Of a stretch of DNA of 64,000 bases, positions 1 through 6,971 are shown in pieces. The notes under the pieces were generated by a model. That model was not told where the DNA came from and did not search any database. It saw only the letters and a program-made list of their open reading frames with translations. How positions within the stretch are numbered: position 1 is the stretch's first letter; each line of letters opens with the position of its first letter. The stretch is taken from positions 29,926-93,925 of the forward strand of contig NZ_JACCKA010000051.1 of assembly GCF_013425525.1 (NCBI RefSeq), in the 5' to 3' direction. The DNA is from Luteimonas salinisoli. Its GTDB lineage: Bacteria > Pseudomonadota > Gammaproteobacteria > Xanthomonadales > Xanthomonadaceae. A program made the position numbers and the translations under genes.

Positions 1-102
1 GATCATCACGAGCACTAGATCGAACATGTGTGTAATGTGGCGCCCGCGTCGGCCCCGGGCAAGGCCCGCAGCGCCGCCCGCCAGGCCAGTCCGGAGCCGC
101 CG

Positions 103-918
103 ATGAGCGCCCAGTCCCTCAAACTCGTGTTCCCCGGTGGCGAGCACCCCCAGGTGCTGCTCGGCCCCGGGGTCAGCCGGATCGGTTCCGATCCGCATGC
201 CAACATCGTGCTCGATCGTCCAGGCGTGCTGCCCAGCCACTTCGAACTGCAGGTCGGCGCCCATGGCGTGACCCTGAAGGTGCCCGAGGGGATCGCCGTG
301 CGGGTCAACGGACGCATGGTCTACGGCGTGCTCGCGCTGCGCCCCGGCGACGTGGTCGGCTTCGAGCAGGTGCAGGCGCGGCTGGTCTCGATGGAGGCCG
401 CCGGCGCGGTGCCGGCCGCGCCGGATGGCGCACCGGCCAACGACAGCGCACCGGCCAACGACGATGCCGACGCCACCGCCGTGCGCCCGGCGCTGCCGCG
501 CTACGTACTGCGCGGCGTTTCCGGCCGCGCCTTCGGCCGCAGCTATCCGCTGGTCGGCATCACCGTGGTCGGGCGTGCCGCCGAGTGCACCCTGCGATTC
601 GAGGAGTCCGGGCTGTCGCGCTCGCACGCGCGGCTCTCGCCGGCCGCCGACGGCATCGAGATCCAGGATCTCGGCTCGAGCAACGGCAGCTTCCTCAACG
701 GCCGGCGCGTGCAGATGGCGCTGGCGCGCGCCGGCGACGAGATCGGCTTCGATCAGCTGCGTTTCCGGCTGATCGCCCCGGGCCAGGTGCAGCCGGTGCA
801 GGTGCATGCGCGCTCGGTGGCGGACGTCCACCCGCGGAGCGGGCCCTGGCTGCGCATCGGCCTGGCGGCCGTCGCGCTGCTGGCGGTCGCGGCGGTGCTG
901 GCGCTGCTGCTGCGCTAG
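103..918 (+). CDS. Tandem FHA-domain protein with C-terminal membrane anchor
   Basis: A 271-residue protein with two forkhead-associated folds. The first, about residues 5-95, keeps an RIGSDP strand and a PSHFEL loop. The second, about 150-235, is canonical, with VGR, LSRSHARL and GSSNGSFLNG. FHA domains bind phosphothreonine peptides, so a role as a phospho-dependent adaptor is likely. The last 25 residues form one hydrophobic segment that would anchor the protein in the inner membrane with the FHA domains cytoplasmic. An upstream in-frame ATG exists at 28, but the ATG at 103 has GGAG six bases before it and begins the fold. The gene converges on nadC and shares its stop tetramer CTAG. No kinase or phosphatase lies beside it here, so its partner is unknown. 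Confidence 0.8.
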   Translation: MSAQSLKLVFPGGEHPQVLLGPGVSRIGSDPHANIVLDRPGVLPSHFELQVGAHGVTLKVPEGIAVRVNGRMVYGVLALRPGDVVGFEQVQARLVSMEAAGAVPAAPDGAPANDSAPANDDADATAVRPALPRYVLRGVSGRAFGRSYPLVGITVVGRAAECTLRFEESGLSRSHARLSPAADGIEIQDLGSSNGSFLNGRRVQMALARAGDEIGFDQLRFRLIAPGQVQPVQVHARSVADVHPRSGPWLRIGLAAVALLAVAAVLALLLR

Positions 919-1787
919 CCGGTCCGGCCCGGCGGCCCCAGCTTCAGCGACAGGTCGATCGCGCGCACGTGCTTGGTCAGCGCGCCGATCGAGATGCAGT
1001 CCACGCCGTCGGCGGCGATCGCGCGCACGCCTTCCAGGTCCACGCCGCCGGAAACTTCCAGCGGCACCCGCGCCGCGCCTGCGGCGGCCGCGATCCGCAC
1101 CGCCTCGCGCCGCGTCTGCGCATCGAAGTCGTCGATCAGGATGCGGTCGCAACCGGCCGCCAGCGCTTCGCGCAGCTGCTCTAGCGTCTCCACCTCGACG
1201 ATCAGCGGCAGCGACGGCTGTTGCGCGCGCGCCGCGGCGATCGCCGTGGTCACCGAACCGGCCACGCGCACGTGGTTCTCCTTGAGCATCACCGCATCGA
1301 ACAGGCCGATGCGGTGGTTGACGCCGCCGCCCACGCGCACTGCGTACTTCTGCGCCAGGCGCAGCCCCGGCAGGGTCTTGCGGGTGTCGAGGATCCGCGC
1401 CCCGGTGCCGCGCACCGCGTCGACGTAGTCGCGGGTGGCGGTTGCGGTGCCGCTGAGGGTCTGGATGAAGTTGAGCGAGGCGCGCTCGGCGCTCACCAGG
1501 GCGCGGGCGCGGCCGGACAGTTCGGCCAGCACCGTGCCCGCGGCGACCCGGTCGCCTTCGGCCACGTGCCAGTCGATGCGCACGTCGGGATCGAGTGCGC
1601 GGTGGCAGGCGTCGAACCAGGGCCGCCCGCACACCACCGCCTCTTCCTTGCACAGCAGCCGGGCGCAGTCGCCGGTGTCCGGCAGCAGTGCGGCGGTAAC
1701 GTCGCCGCTGCCGAGGTCCTCGGCGAGCGCACGGGCGACGTCGGCCTCGACGCTCGCTGCCGGCGGCGGCGCGATGACGGGATCCAC
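915..1787 (-). CDS. nadC: Nicotinate-nucleotide pyrophosphorylase (quinolinate phosphoribosyltransferase)
   Basis: A 290-residue protein of the usual length for NadC, which converts quinolinate and PRPP to nicotinate mononucleotide, CO2 and pyrophosphate in de novo NAD synthesis. Family hallmarks are visible: EDLGSGDVT near the N-terminus, the SAERxxLNFIQxLSGTAT helix, the substrate-binding stretches LDTRKTLPGLR and KYAVRVGGGVNHR, MLKENH, the VEVE barrel strand, and the C-terminal VSGGV and ISIGALTKH. It lies 8 bp downstream of the Trm112-like gene on the same strand, so the two are probably co-transcribed. It ends tail to tail with the FHA gene. Nothing in the sequence suggests lost activity. 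Confidence 0.97.
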   Translation of the reverse strand: MDPVIAPPPAASVEADVARALAEDLGSGDVTAALLPDTGDCARLLCKEEAVVCGRPWFDACHRALDPDVRIDWHVAEGDRVAAGTVLAELSGRARALVSAERASLNFIQTLSGTATATRDYVDAVRGTGARILDTRKTLPGLRLAQKYAVRVGGGVNHRIGLFDAVMLKENHVRVAGSVTTAIAAARAQQPSLPLIVEVETLEQLREALAAGCDRILIDDFDAQTRREAVRIAAAAGAARVPLEVSGGVDLEGVRAIAADGVDCISIGALTKHVRAIDLSLKLGPPGRTG

Positions 1788-1795
1788 CGGCGGAC

Positions 1796-2062
1796 TCAGG
1801 AAGGGAAGCCGTCGACCTGCGCGGTGGCGATGCCTTCCTCCACCAGCAGCACGGGGATGCCGCCGTCGACGCGATAGACGCGCTTGCGGTCGCGGGTGAC
1901 CAGCGCCTCCTGCAGCGCCTCGGCCTGGGGGCCGCCGTCGGTGCGCTGCACGGTGCCCGCGGCGATGGCGCGGTTGACCGCCTCCAGCCCGGCCTTGTCG
2001 AGCAGCGCCAGGGGTTGCCGGGATTCGGGGCAGACGAGGATGTCGAGGAGCTTGCGGTCCAT
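1796..2062 (-). CDS. Trm112 family protein (YcaR-like)
   Basis: An 88-residue protein beginning MDRKLLDILVCPESRQPL and ending with the family's GGIPVLLVEEG strand, placing it in the Trm112/UPF0434 group. Classical members are small zinc-binding activators of methyltransferases. This one keeps only one cysteine (CPES), so it probably does not bind zinc in the usual four-cysteine way. It also has a central insert compared with E. coli YcaR. I recall this form from other Xanthomonadaceae, so it is probably a lineage variant and not damage. The much longer reading frame upstream has no coding character, so I start at 2062. The partner methyltransferase is unknown. Confidence 0.85.
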   Translation of the reverse strand: MDRKLLDILVCPESRQPLALLDKAGLEAVNRAIAAGTVQRTDGGPQAEALQEALVTRDRKRVYRVDGGIPVLLVEEGIATAQVDGFPS

Positions 2063-2209
2063 CGAGGGGCGGATCCGGGATGCGGGAGTTCGCCGAAAGC
2101 GTAGCACCTCGGTGTCGCCGCAGCGCGGCAGTGGTCGGCGAGGTCGGCCGGCGCCGGCCCTCGATCCGGAATCCCGGCTAAAATACGCCTTTAGCGCCCG
2201 GGGACGACC

Positions 2210-2749
2210 ATGCCAGCCACGCCAGCCAATCCCGCAGCGCCGCTCGTCGGCATCGTGATGGGCTCGCGTTCGGACTGGGACACGATGCAGCACGCCGCCG
2301 AGCGCCTCGACGCGCTGGGCGTGCCGCACGAGGTGCGGGTGGTGTCGGCGCACCGCACTCCCGATGTCATGTTCGAGTACGCGGCATCGGCCGGGCAGCG
2401 CGGGCTGCGCGCGATCATCGCCGGCGCCGGCGGCGCGGCGCACCTGCCGGGCATGCTGGCTGCCAAGACCGCGGTGCCGGTGCTGGGCGTGCCGGTGCAG
2501 TCGAAGGCGCTCAACGGCCTCGACTCGCTGCTCTCCATCGTGCAGATGCCGGCCGGGATCCCGGTGGCGACCTTCGCGATCGGCCGCGCCGGCGCGGCCA
2601 ATGCCGCGCTGTTCGCCGCAGCGCTGCTGGCGGCCGATCATGGCGACATCGCCGCGGCGCTGGCGGCGTTCCGCCAGCGCCAGACCGAGGCGGTGGCCGG
2701 CGACGACGACCCGCGCCAGCCGCCGGCCGCGAGCGGACTGCACGCGTGA
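2210..2749 (+). CDS. purE: N5-carboxyaminoimidazole ribonucleotide mutase
   Basis: A 179-residue class I PurE, which rearranges N5-CAIR to CAIR in purine synthesis. The N-terminal motif [16 protein letters not shown] contains the conserved SxSD phosphate-binding site. SAHRTPD and the [11 protein letters not shown] loop with its catalytic histidine are intact, as is [22 protein letters not shown]. The gene overlaps purK by 4 bp (ATG of purE frame giving way to GTG-type start at 2746), the standard purE-purK arrangement, so translational coupling is expected. The C-terminal 20 residues, rich in D, P and A, extend past the usual end and look like a disordered tail. Confidence 0.97.
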   Translation: MPATPANPAAPLVGIVMGSRSDWDTMQHAAERLDALGVPHEVRVVSAHRTPDVMFEYAASAGQRGLRAIIAGAGGAAHLPGMLAAKTAVPVLGVPVQSKALNGLDSLLSIVQMPAGIPVATFAIGRAGAANAALFAAALLAADHGDIAAALAAFRQRQTEAVAGDDDPRQPPAASGLHA

Positions 2750-4134
2750 CGACAGTCGGGATTCTGGGCGGTGGCCAGCTGGCGCGCATGCTGGCGCTCG
2801 CTGGCGCACCGCTGGGCCTGCGCTTCCTGGTGATGGACACCTCGGCCGAGGCCTGCGCCGGGCAGTTCGCGCCGCTGCTGGTCGGCGACTACCGCGACGA
2901 GGCGGCGCTGGCCGACTTCGCCGCGCGCGTGGACGTGGTCACGTTCGATTTCGAGAACGTGCCGGCCGAATCCGCGCGCTGGCTGAGCGACCGCGTACCG
3001 GTCTTCCCGAATCCGGGGGCGCTGGGCGTGGCCCAGGACCGGCTTGCGGAGAAGTCGCTGTTCCGCGAACTGGGCATCCCGGTGCCGCCTTTCGCCGACG
3101 TCGCCTCGCGGCAGGAGCTGGATGCCGCGCTGGCGCAGATCGGCGCACCCTGCATTCTCAAGACCCGCCGCCTGGGCTATGACGGCAAGGGACAGTTCCG
3201 CCTGAGGCCGCTATCGGGGGACGAGGCAGCAGCGGGCGGGGCGGCCGCAGGCCGGATGCCGGGGGCCGACGCGGACACCCGCGGTGTCGCGACTTCCGTC
3301 GCTCCCGCGGAAGGTCCCGAATCTCGCAGCGGGCACGTGGGAGCGACGCAAGGTCTCGAACCCGCCGGCAGGACCGTGGGAGCGACCGAAGGCACGACGT
3401 ATGCCGAGGCGTCCGCCGGAGCCGGAACAGCGGCGACGGCCATGCCCGCGCCGGTACAGCAGGTCGCGGATGCGGCATGGGCCGCGCTGGGGTCGCAGGC
3501 CGGGCGGGTCGGCCTGATCCTCGAGTCGTTCGTGCCGTTCGACCGCGAGCTGAGCGTGGTGGCGATGCGCGGCCGCGACGGCGGGTTCCATGCCTGGCCG
3601 CTCACCGAGAACTGGCACGTCGACGGCGTGCTGTCGGCCAGTCTGGCGCCGGCGCGGGTCGACCGGGCGCTGGTCGAGACCGCGCACGGTCACGCGCGAC
3701 GCCTGGCCGACGCACTGGACTACGTCGGCGTGTTCGCGCTGGAGCTGTTCTGCCGCGACGGCGAACTGCTGGCCAACGAACTGGCGCCGCGCGTGCACAA
3801 CTCCGGGCACTGGACCATCGAGGGGGCCGAGACCTCGCAGTTCGAGAACCACCTGCGCGCGGTGCTCGGACTGGCCCCCGGCGCGACCGCCATGCGCGGC
3901 CACGCCTGCATGCTGAACTGGATCGGCGAACTGCCGGATCCCGGCCCGGTGCTGGCCGAGCCGGGCGGTCACTGGCACGACTACGGCAAGTCGCCGCGCC
4001 CGGGCCGCAAGGTCGGCCACGCCACGCTGCGGGCGGAGACGCCCGAGACCCTGGCGGCCGCGCTGCAGCGCGTCGGCGACGCGCTCGGGCGGCAGGCACA
4101 GGTCGCACCGGTCGTCGCCGCCCTGCGCGGCTGA
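2746..4134 (+). CDS. purK: N5-carboxyaminoimidazole ribonucleotide synthase with a repeat-derived insert
   Basis: An ATP-grasp enzyme that makes N5-CAIR from AIR, bicarbonate and ATP. The start ([16 protein letters not shown]), the central [15 protein letters not shown] motif and the later [15 protein letters not shown] and [22 protein letters not shown] blocks (read in parts) are all present. At 462 residues it is about 80-100 longer than usual. The excess lies at about residues 157-240, between the glycine-rich ATP loop and the AWAALG helix, and is low in complexity (Ala, Gly, Thr, Glu). The underlying DNA carries three copies of a GGGAGCGAC-type repeat, kept in frame. The insert falls in a loop of the ATP-grasp B subdomain, so activity may survive. 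It starts inside the end of purE. Confidence 0.95.
   Translation: MTTVGILGGGQLARMLALAGAPLGLRFLVMDTSAEACAGQFAPLLVGDYRDEAALADFAARVDVVTFDFENVPAESARWLSDRVPVFPNPGALGVAQDRLAEKSLFRELGIPVPPFADVASRQELDAALAQIGAPCILKTRRLGYDGKGQFRLRPLSGDEAAAGGAAAGRMPGADADTRGVATSVAPAEGPESRSGHVGATQGLEPAGRTVGATEGTTYAEASAGAGTAATAMPAPVQQVADAAWAALGSQAGRVGLILESFVPFDRELSVVAMRGRDGGFHAWPLTENWHVDGVLSASLAPARVDRALVETAHGHARRLADALDYVGVFALELFCRDGELLANELAPRVHNSGHWTIEGAETSQFENHLRAVLGLAPGATAMRGHACMLNWIGELPDPGPVLAEPGGHWHDYGKSPRPGRKVGHATLRAETPETLAAALQRVGDALGRQAQVAPVVAALRG
3286..3398. repeat. Three REP-like GGGAGCGAC repeats inside purK
   Basis: Three copies of a roughly 21-bp unit are visible. One at 3286-3306 is in inverted orientation (its complement begins GGGAGCGACGGAAGTCGCGA). 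Two are direct, at 3339-3360 and 3378-3398. The shared core is GGGAGCGAC(G/C)nAAG. The unit resembles the extragenic GTAGGAGCG repeats at 4157 and 22472, which I regard as a related REP-type family in this lineage. Here it is translated as part of purK. The total length keeps the reading frame open. Confidence 0.7.
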
Positions 4135-4156
4135 TCCAGGCGCCAGCGCCTCCCTT

Positions 4157-4264
4157 GTAGGAGCGTGCCACGCACGCGAACGCCGGCGCGGTCGGACACG
4201 CCCGGAATTGCCGCCCACTCGGCCGGGGCCGCCCGCGGCCTTCGCGGCCATGGGCCGCTCCTAC
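4157..4264. repeat. Paired inverted REP-like element, copy 1
   Basis: A 108-bp element bounded by GTAGGAGCG and its complement CGCTCCTAC. The left half and the reverse complement of the right half are similar along about 40 bp (GTAGGAGCGnnCCA...CGCGAA), so the element is two REP-like units facing each other. Copy 2 at 22472-22579 matches over its whole length, including the CCCGGAAT core and the CGCGGCCATGGGCCGCTCC right arm. The right end overlaps the stop codon of the superoxide dismutase-like gene at 4261. It lies between the convergent purK and sod-like genes and may act as a bidirectional transcript end. Confidence 0.8.
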
Positions 4265-4851
4265 AGGCGCGAGGCGACGAATTCCCAGTCGACCAGCTTC
4301 CAGAACGCCTCCAGGTACTTGCCGCGGTTCTCGCCGTAGTCGGGCAGGTAGGCGTGTTCCCACAGGCAGCAGGCCAGCAGCGGCGTGTCGGGGCCGGTCA
4401 GCGGCGTGACCGCGTGCGGGGTCACCGCGATCGCCAGGCGGCCGTCGTCGCGGCGCAGCAGCCACGCCCAGCCGGAGCCGAATCCGCGCAGCGCCGCCTC
4501 GTCGAACTGCGTACGGAACGCGTCCACGCTCCCGAACGCCGTCGCCAGCGCCTCCGCCAGCCGGCCCTCGGGCTCGCCGCCGCCGCCGGCCGCGGCGGGT
4601 TTCAGGCAGCGCCAGTAGAGCCCGGTGCTCCAGGCCTGGGCCGCGTGTTCGGCCATCGCCCCCTGGGCCTTGCGTACGATCTCCTCCAGCGCGAGTTCGG
4701 CGAAGGCGGTACCGGCGATCATGGCGTTGAGAGCATCGACGTGGGCGCGGTGGTGGCCGGCGTGATGTCGCTCCACGGCATCCCCGGAAAGATGCGGCTC
4801 CAGCGCGGTACGGTCGTAGGGCAGGGCGGGCAGGTCGATGGGCATTGGCAC
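4261..4851 (-). CDS. Fe-superoxide dismutase homologue lacking two metal ligands
   Basis: A 196-residue protein that aligns end to end with E. coli SodB: DLPALPY start, TAF and LEEIVR, the FGSGWAWL strand, TPLLACCLWEHAY, and FWKLVDWEFV at the end. Against the known SodB ligands (His26, His73, Asp156, His160), the first and last survive as His29 and His166. His73 is replaced by Thr76 (WSTGLYW in place of WNHTFYW) and Asp156 by Cys162 (CLWEHAY in place of DVWEHAY). The gateway residue Tyr34 is His37. Gln69 is kept (Gln72). The frame is intact, so this is not a decayed pseudogene, but ordinary iron dismutase activity is unlikely. Its present role is unknown. It is divergent from grxD. Confidence 0.85.
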   Translation of the reverse strand: MPMPIDLPALPYDRTALEPHLSGDAVERHHAGHHRAHVDALNAMIAGTAFAELALEEIVRKAQGAMAEHAAQAWSTGLYWRCLKPAAAGGGGEPEGRLAEALATAFGSVDAFRTQFDEAALRGFGSGWAWLLRRDDGRLAIAVTPHAVTPLTGPDTPLLACCLWEHAYLPDYGENRGKYLEAFWKLVDWEFVASRL

Positions 4852-4992
4852 CGGGTCGGAGTGGCGGCCGCGGCCCGGGAGAGGGCGCCCAGGACGCGCG
4901 AAGCCTTACAATCGGCGATTCTAACCCCCACGTCCGCCGCCGGCCTTCGCGCGATCTTCGCGCGCGGCGCGGGCATCGAAGGAGCACGCGAG

Positions 4993-5310
4993 ATGGTCAT
5001 GCAGCGGATCCAGGCCGAGGTCGAGAACCACCCGATCGTCCTGTTCATGAAGGGCACGCCGCAGTTTCCGATGTGCGGCTTTTCGAGCCGCACGGTCAAG
5101 GTACTCAAGGATGCGGGGGTCGCCGACCTGCGCACGGTCAACGTGCTGGAGGAGCCGGAGGTCCGCGCCAACCTGCCGCGCTATTCCAACTGGCCGACCT
5201 TCCCGCAGCTGTTCATCAACGGCGAACTGATCGGCGGCTGCGACATCGCCGTCGAACTGCACGAATCGGGCGAGCTGGCGAGGATGGTCGCGGAAGCGCA
5301 GAAGGCGTGA
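4993..5310 (+). CDS. grxD: Monothiol glutaredoxin, Grx4 family
   Basis: A 105-residue single-domain glutaredoxin. It carries KGTPQFPMCGFS with the CGFS active site of iron-sulfur cluster-binding monothiol glutaredoxins, followed by the glutathione-binding WPTFPQLFINGELIGGCD. Such proteins carry and deliver [2Fe-2S] clusters together with BolA proteins. The ATG at 4993 is preceded by AAGGAG eight bases upstream. Longer reading frames running back over the sod-like gene have no support. Its stop overlaps the GTG start of the following SDR gene, so grxD, the SDR gene and the marC-like gene probably form one operon. Confidence 0.95.
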   Translation: MVMQRIQAEVENHPIVLFMKGTPQFPMCGFSSRTVKVLKDAGVADLRTVNVLEEPEVRANLPRYSNWPTFPQLFINGELIGGCDIAVELHESGELARMVAEAQKA

Positions 5311-6110
5311 ATGCGGCGACCTTCCCTCCGAGCAGTCCCGGCCAGGGGCCGGCCGCGGCGCGGCTCGACGGCCGGGTGGTGCTGGTGGCGGGCGCGCACG
5401 GCGGCCTCGGCCAGGCCGCGTCGCTGGCCTGCGCGCGCGCAGGCGCCCGCCTCGTGTTGCTGGGACGGAGAATCCCCAAACTCAACCGCCTGCTCGATGC
5501 GATCGAGCGCGAAGCGGGCGAGGCGCTGCTGTATCCGCTCGATCTGGAAGGCGCCGGCCCCGACGATTACGCCGAGCTCGCCCGACGCGTCGAGTCCGGC
5601 TTCGGCCGGCTCGACGGCCTGCTGCACTGCGCCGCCGACTTCGGCGGCCTGACTCCGCTCGAGCACACCGACCCGGCGGCGTTCGCGCGCGCCATCCACG
5701 TCGACCTGACCGCGCGCTGGTGGCTCACCCAGGCCTGCCTGCCGCTGCTGCGGCGCGCGGCGGACGGCGCGGTGGTATTCGTGGTCGACGATGCCGACGC
5801 CACCGGCCAGGCCTACTGGGGCGGCTACGGCATCGCCCAGTCGGGACTGCATGCGATGGTGCGGATGCTGCATGCCGAACTGGCCTCTTCCCCGGTGCGG
5901 GTCTGTGGCCTGCAGCCAGGGCCGATGCGCACGCCGCTGCTCGCGCGCGCGTACGTCGAGCGCGAACGCGCCGCGGCCTGCGAGCCGGAGCGCTACGCGG
6001 GCGCTTGTGTGACATTGCTGTCGGCGGCCGGCTCTGCGCGCCGCGGCGAGGTCTGGCGACCCGGGCCCGACGCCTGCGGGATCGACCTGCCGATCGTGGC
6101 CGAGCGATGA
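5307..6110 (+). CDS. SDR-family protein with altered catalytic residues
   Basis: A 267-residue short-chain dehydrogenase/reductase fold. The nucleotide-binding motif GAHGGLGQA and the HCAADFGG stretch in the NNAG position are clear, and the general plan resembles E. coli YciK. The start is the GTG at 5307, which overlaps the grxD stop. The usual YxxxK catalytic pair reads YGIAQ here, so the lysine is glutamine, and the expected serine before it is in a VVDDAD context. The protein may bind NAD(P) without typical reductase chemistry, or use a different proton relay. It overlaps the next gene by 4 bp. Confidence 0.8.
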   Translation: MNAATFPPSSPGQGPAAARLDGRVVLVAGAHGGLGQAASLACARAGARLVLLGRRIPKLNRLLDAIEREAGEALLYPLDLEGAGPDDYAELARRVESGFGRLDGLLHCAADFGGLTPLEHTDPAAFARAIHVDLTARWWLTQACLPLLRRAADGAVVFVVDDADATGQAYWGGYGIAQSGLHAMVRMLHAELASSPVRVCGLQPGPMRTPLLARAYVERERAAACEPERYAGACVTLLSAAGSARRGEVWRPGPDACGIDLPIVAER

Positions 6111-6703
6111 CCATCGCCTCCGCGGCACTGCTGCTGTTCCTGATCCTCGATCCGCTCGGCAACGTCCCGGTGTTCCTGGGCATGCTGCGGCGCCTGCCGC
6201 CGCGGCGGCAGCGCATCGTGCTGGCGCGCGAACTGCTGATCGCCCTGGCGGTGCTGATGCTGTTCCTGTGGGTCGGCAAGTACGTGCTGGAGCTGATGCA
6301 CCTGCGCCAGGAATCGGTGTCGATCGCCGGCGGCATCGTGCTGTTCCTGATCGGATTGCGGATGATCTTTCCGCCGCCGCAGGGGCTGATGGGCGAACTG
6401 CCGGAGGGCGAGCCGTTCATCGTGCCGATGGCCATTCCCCTGGTCGCCGGCCCGTCGGGCATGGCGGCGGTGATGCTGATGGGCAGCAGCGAGCCGGAGC
6501 GGCTGGGCGAGTGGAGCCTGGCGCTGCTGCTCGCCTGGGCGGCCACCGCCGCGATCCTGTTCTCCTCCACCTGGCTGTACCGCCTGCTCGGCATGCGCGC
6601 CCTGACCGCGATGGAGCGGCTGATGGGGATGCTGCTGGTGGCGATCTCGGTGCAGATGCTGCTGGACGGCGTGGCCGGCTACCTGGGGTTGACCCCAGGC
6701 TGA
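6107..6703 (+). CDS. MarC/YhgN family inner-membrane protein
   Basis: A 198-residue hydrophobic protein with six predicted membrane spans. It carries the family's opening FLILDPLGNVPVFLGML and the central PMAIPLVAGPSGMA. MarC-family proteins resemble transporters, but their substrate is not established. The name (multiple antibiotic resistance C) is historical, and drug efflux has not been confirmed. The ATG at 6107 overlaps the SDR stop as ATGA, which suggests coupling. Length matches the YhgN branch. The 268 bp after it hold the upstream region of the next gene. Confidence 0.85.
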   Translation: MTIASAALLLFLILDPLGNVPVFLGMLRRLPPRRQRIVLARELLIALAVLMLFLWVGKYVLELMHLRQESVSIAGGIVLFLIGLRMIFPPPQGLMGELPEGEPFIVPMAIPLVAGPSGMAAVMLMGSSEPERLGEWSLALLLAWAATAAILFSSTWLYRLLGMRALTAMERLMGMLLVAISVQMLLDGVAGYLGLTPG

Positions 6704-6832
6704 GGCGGCCGCGCGGCCCCAGATGACAAGCACTTAGCCAACCTTGCTGAGGCGGCGGATAAAAGCCTGGCGGGACAGGGGCTTGCGTGGTTCCGCGACT
6801 GTCATTTTGCTGTCATCCGTGACGGCTATCGT

Positions 6833-6849
6833 GTTAATCTGTTGTTAAC
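6833..6849. promoter_or_regulatory. Possible operator upstream of the Oar-like receptor
   Basis: GTTAA (6833-6837) and TTAAC (6845-6849) form an inverted repeat with a 7-bp centre, 123 bp before the receptor's ATG. Just upstream is a direct repeat of CTGTCAT separated by four bases. The AT-rich composition stands out in GC-rich sequence, so this is the most likely control region. No convincing -35/-10 pair can be fixed from inspection. Confidence 0.3.
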
Positions 6850-6971
6850 CGCAGCGCACCTGTTCGCGCCCGGCCGGGGCTCCGACACCTTCGCAGCAAA
6901 TCTTCGCATTCCGAAAAACGACCATGCGCACGTCACGCGTGGTCATCACCCACGTATCGAGGCTATCGACA

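Noticed and set aside
4261..4851. Treating the dismutase-like gene as a pseudogene
   Set aside because: The frame is full length, with conserved structural motifs and normal ends. Only specific ligand positions are changed, which suggests selection.
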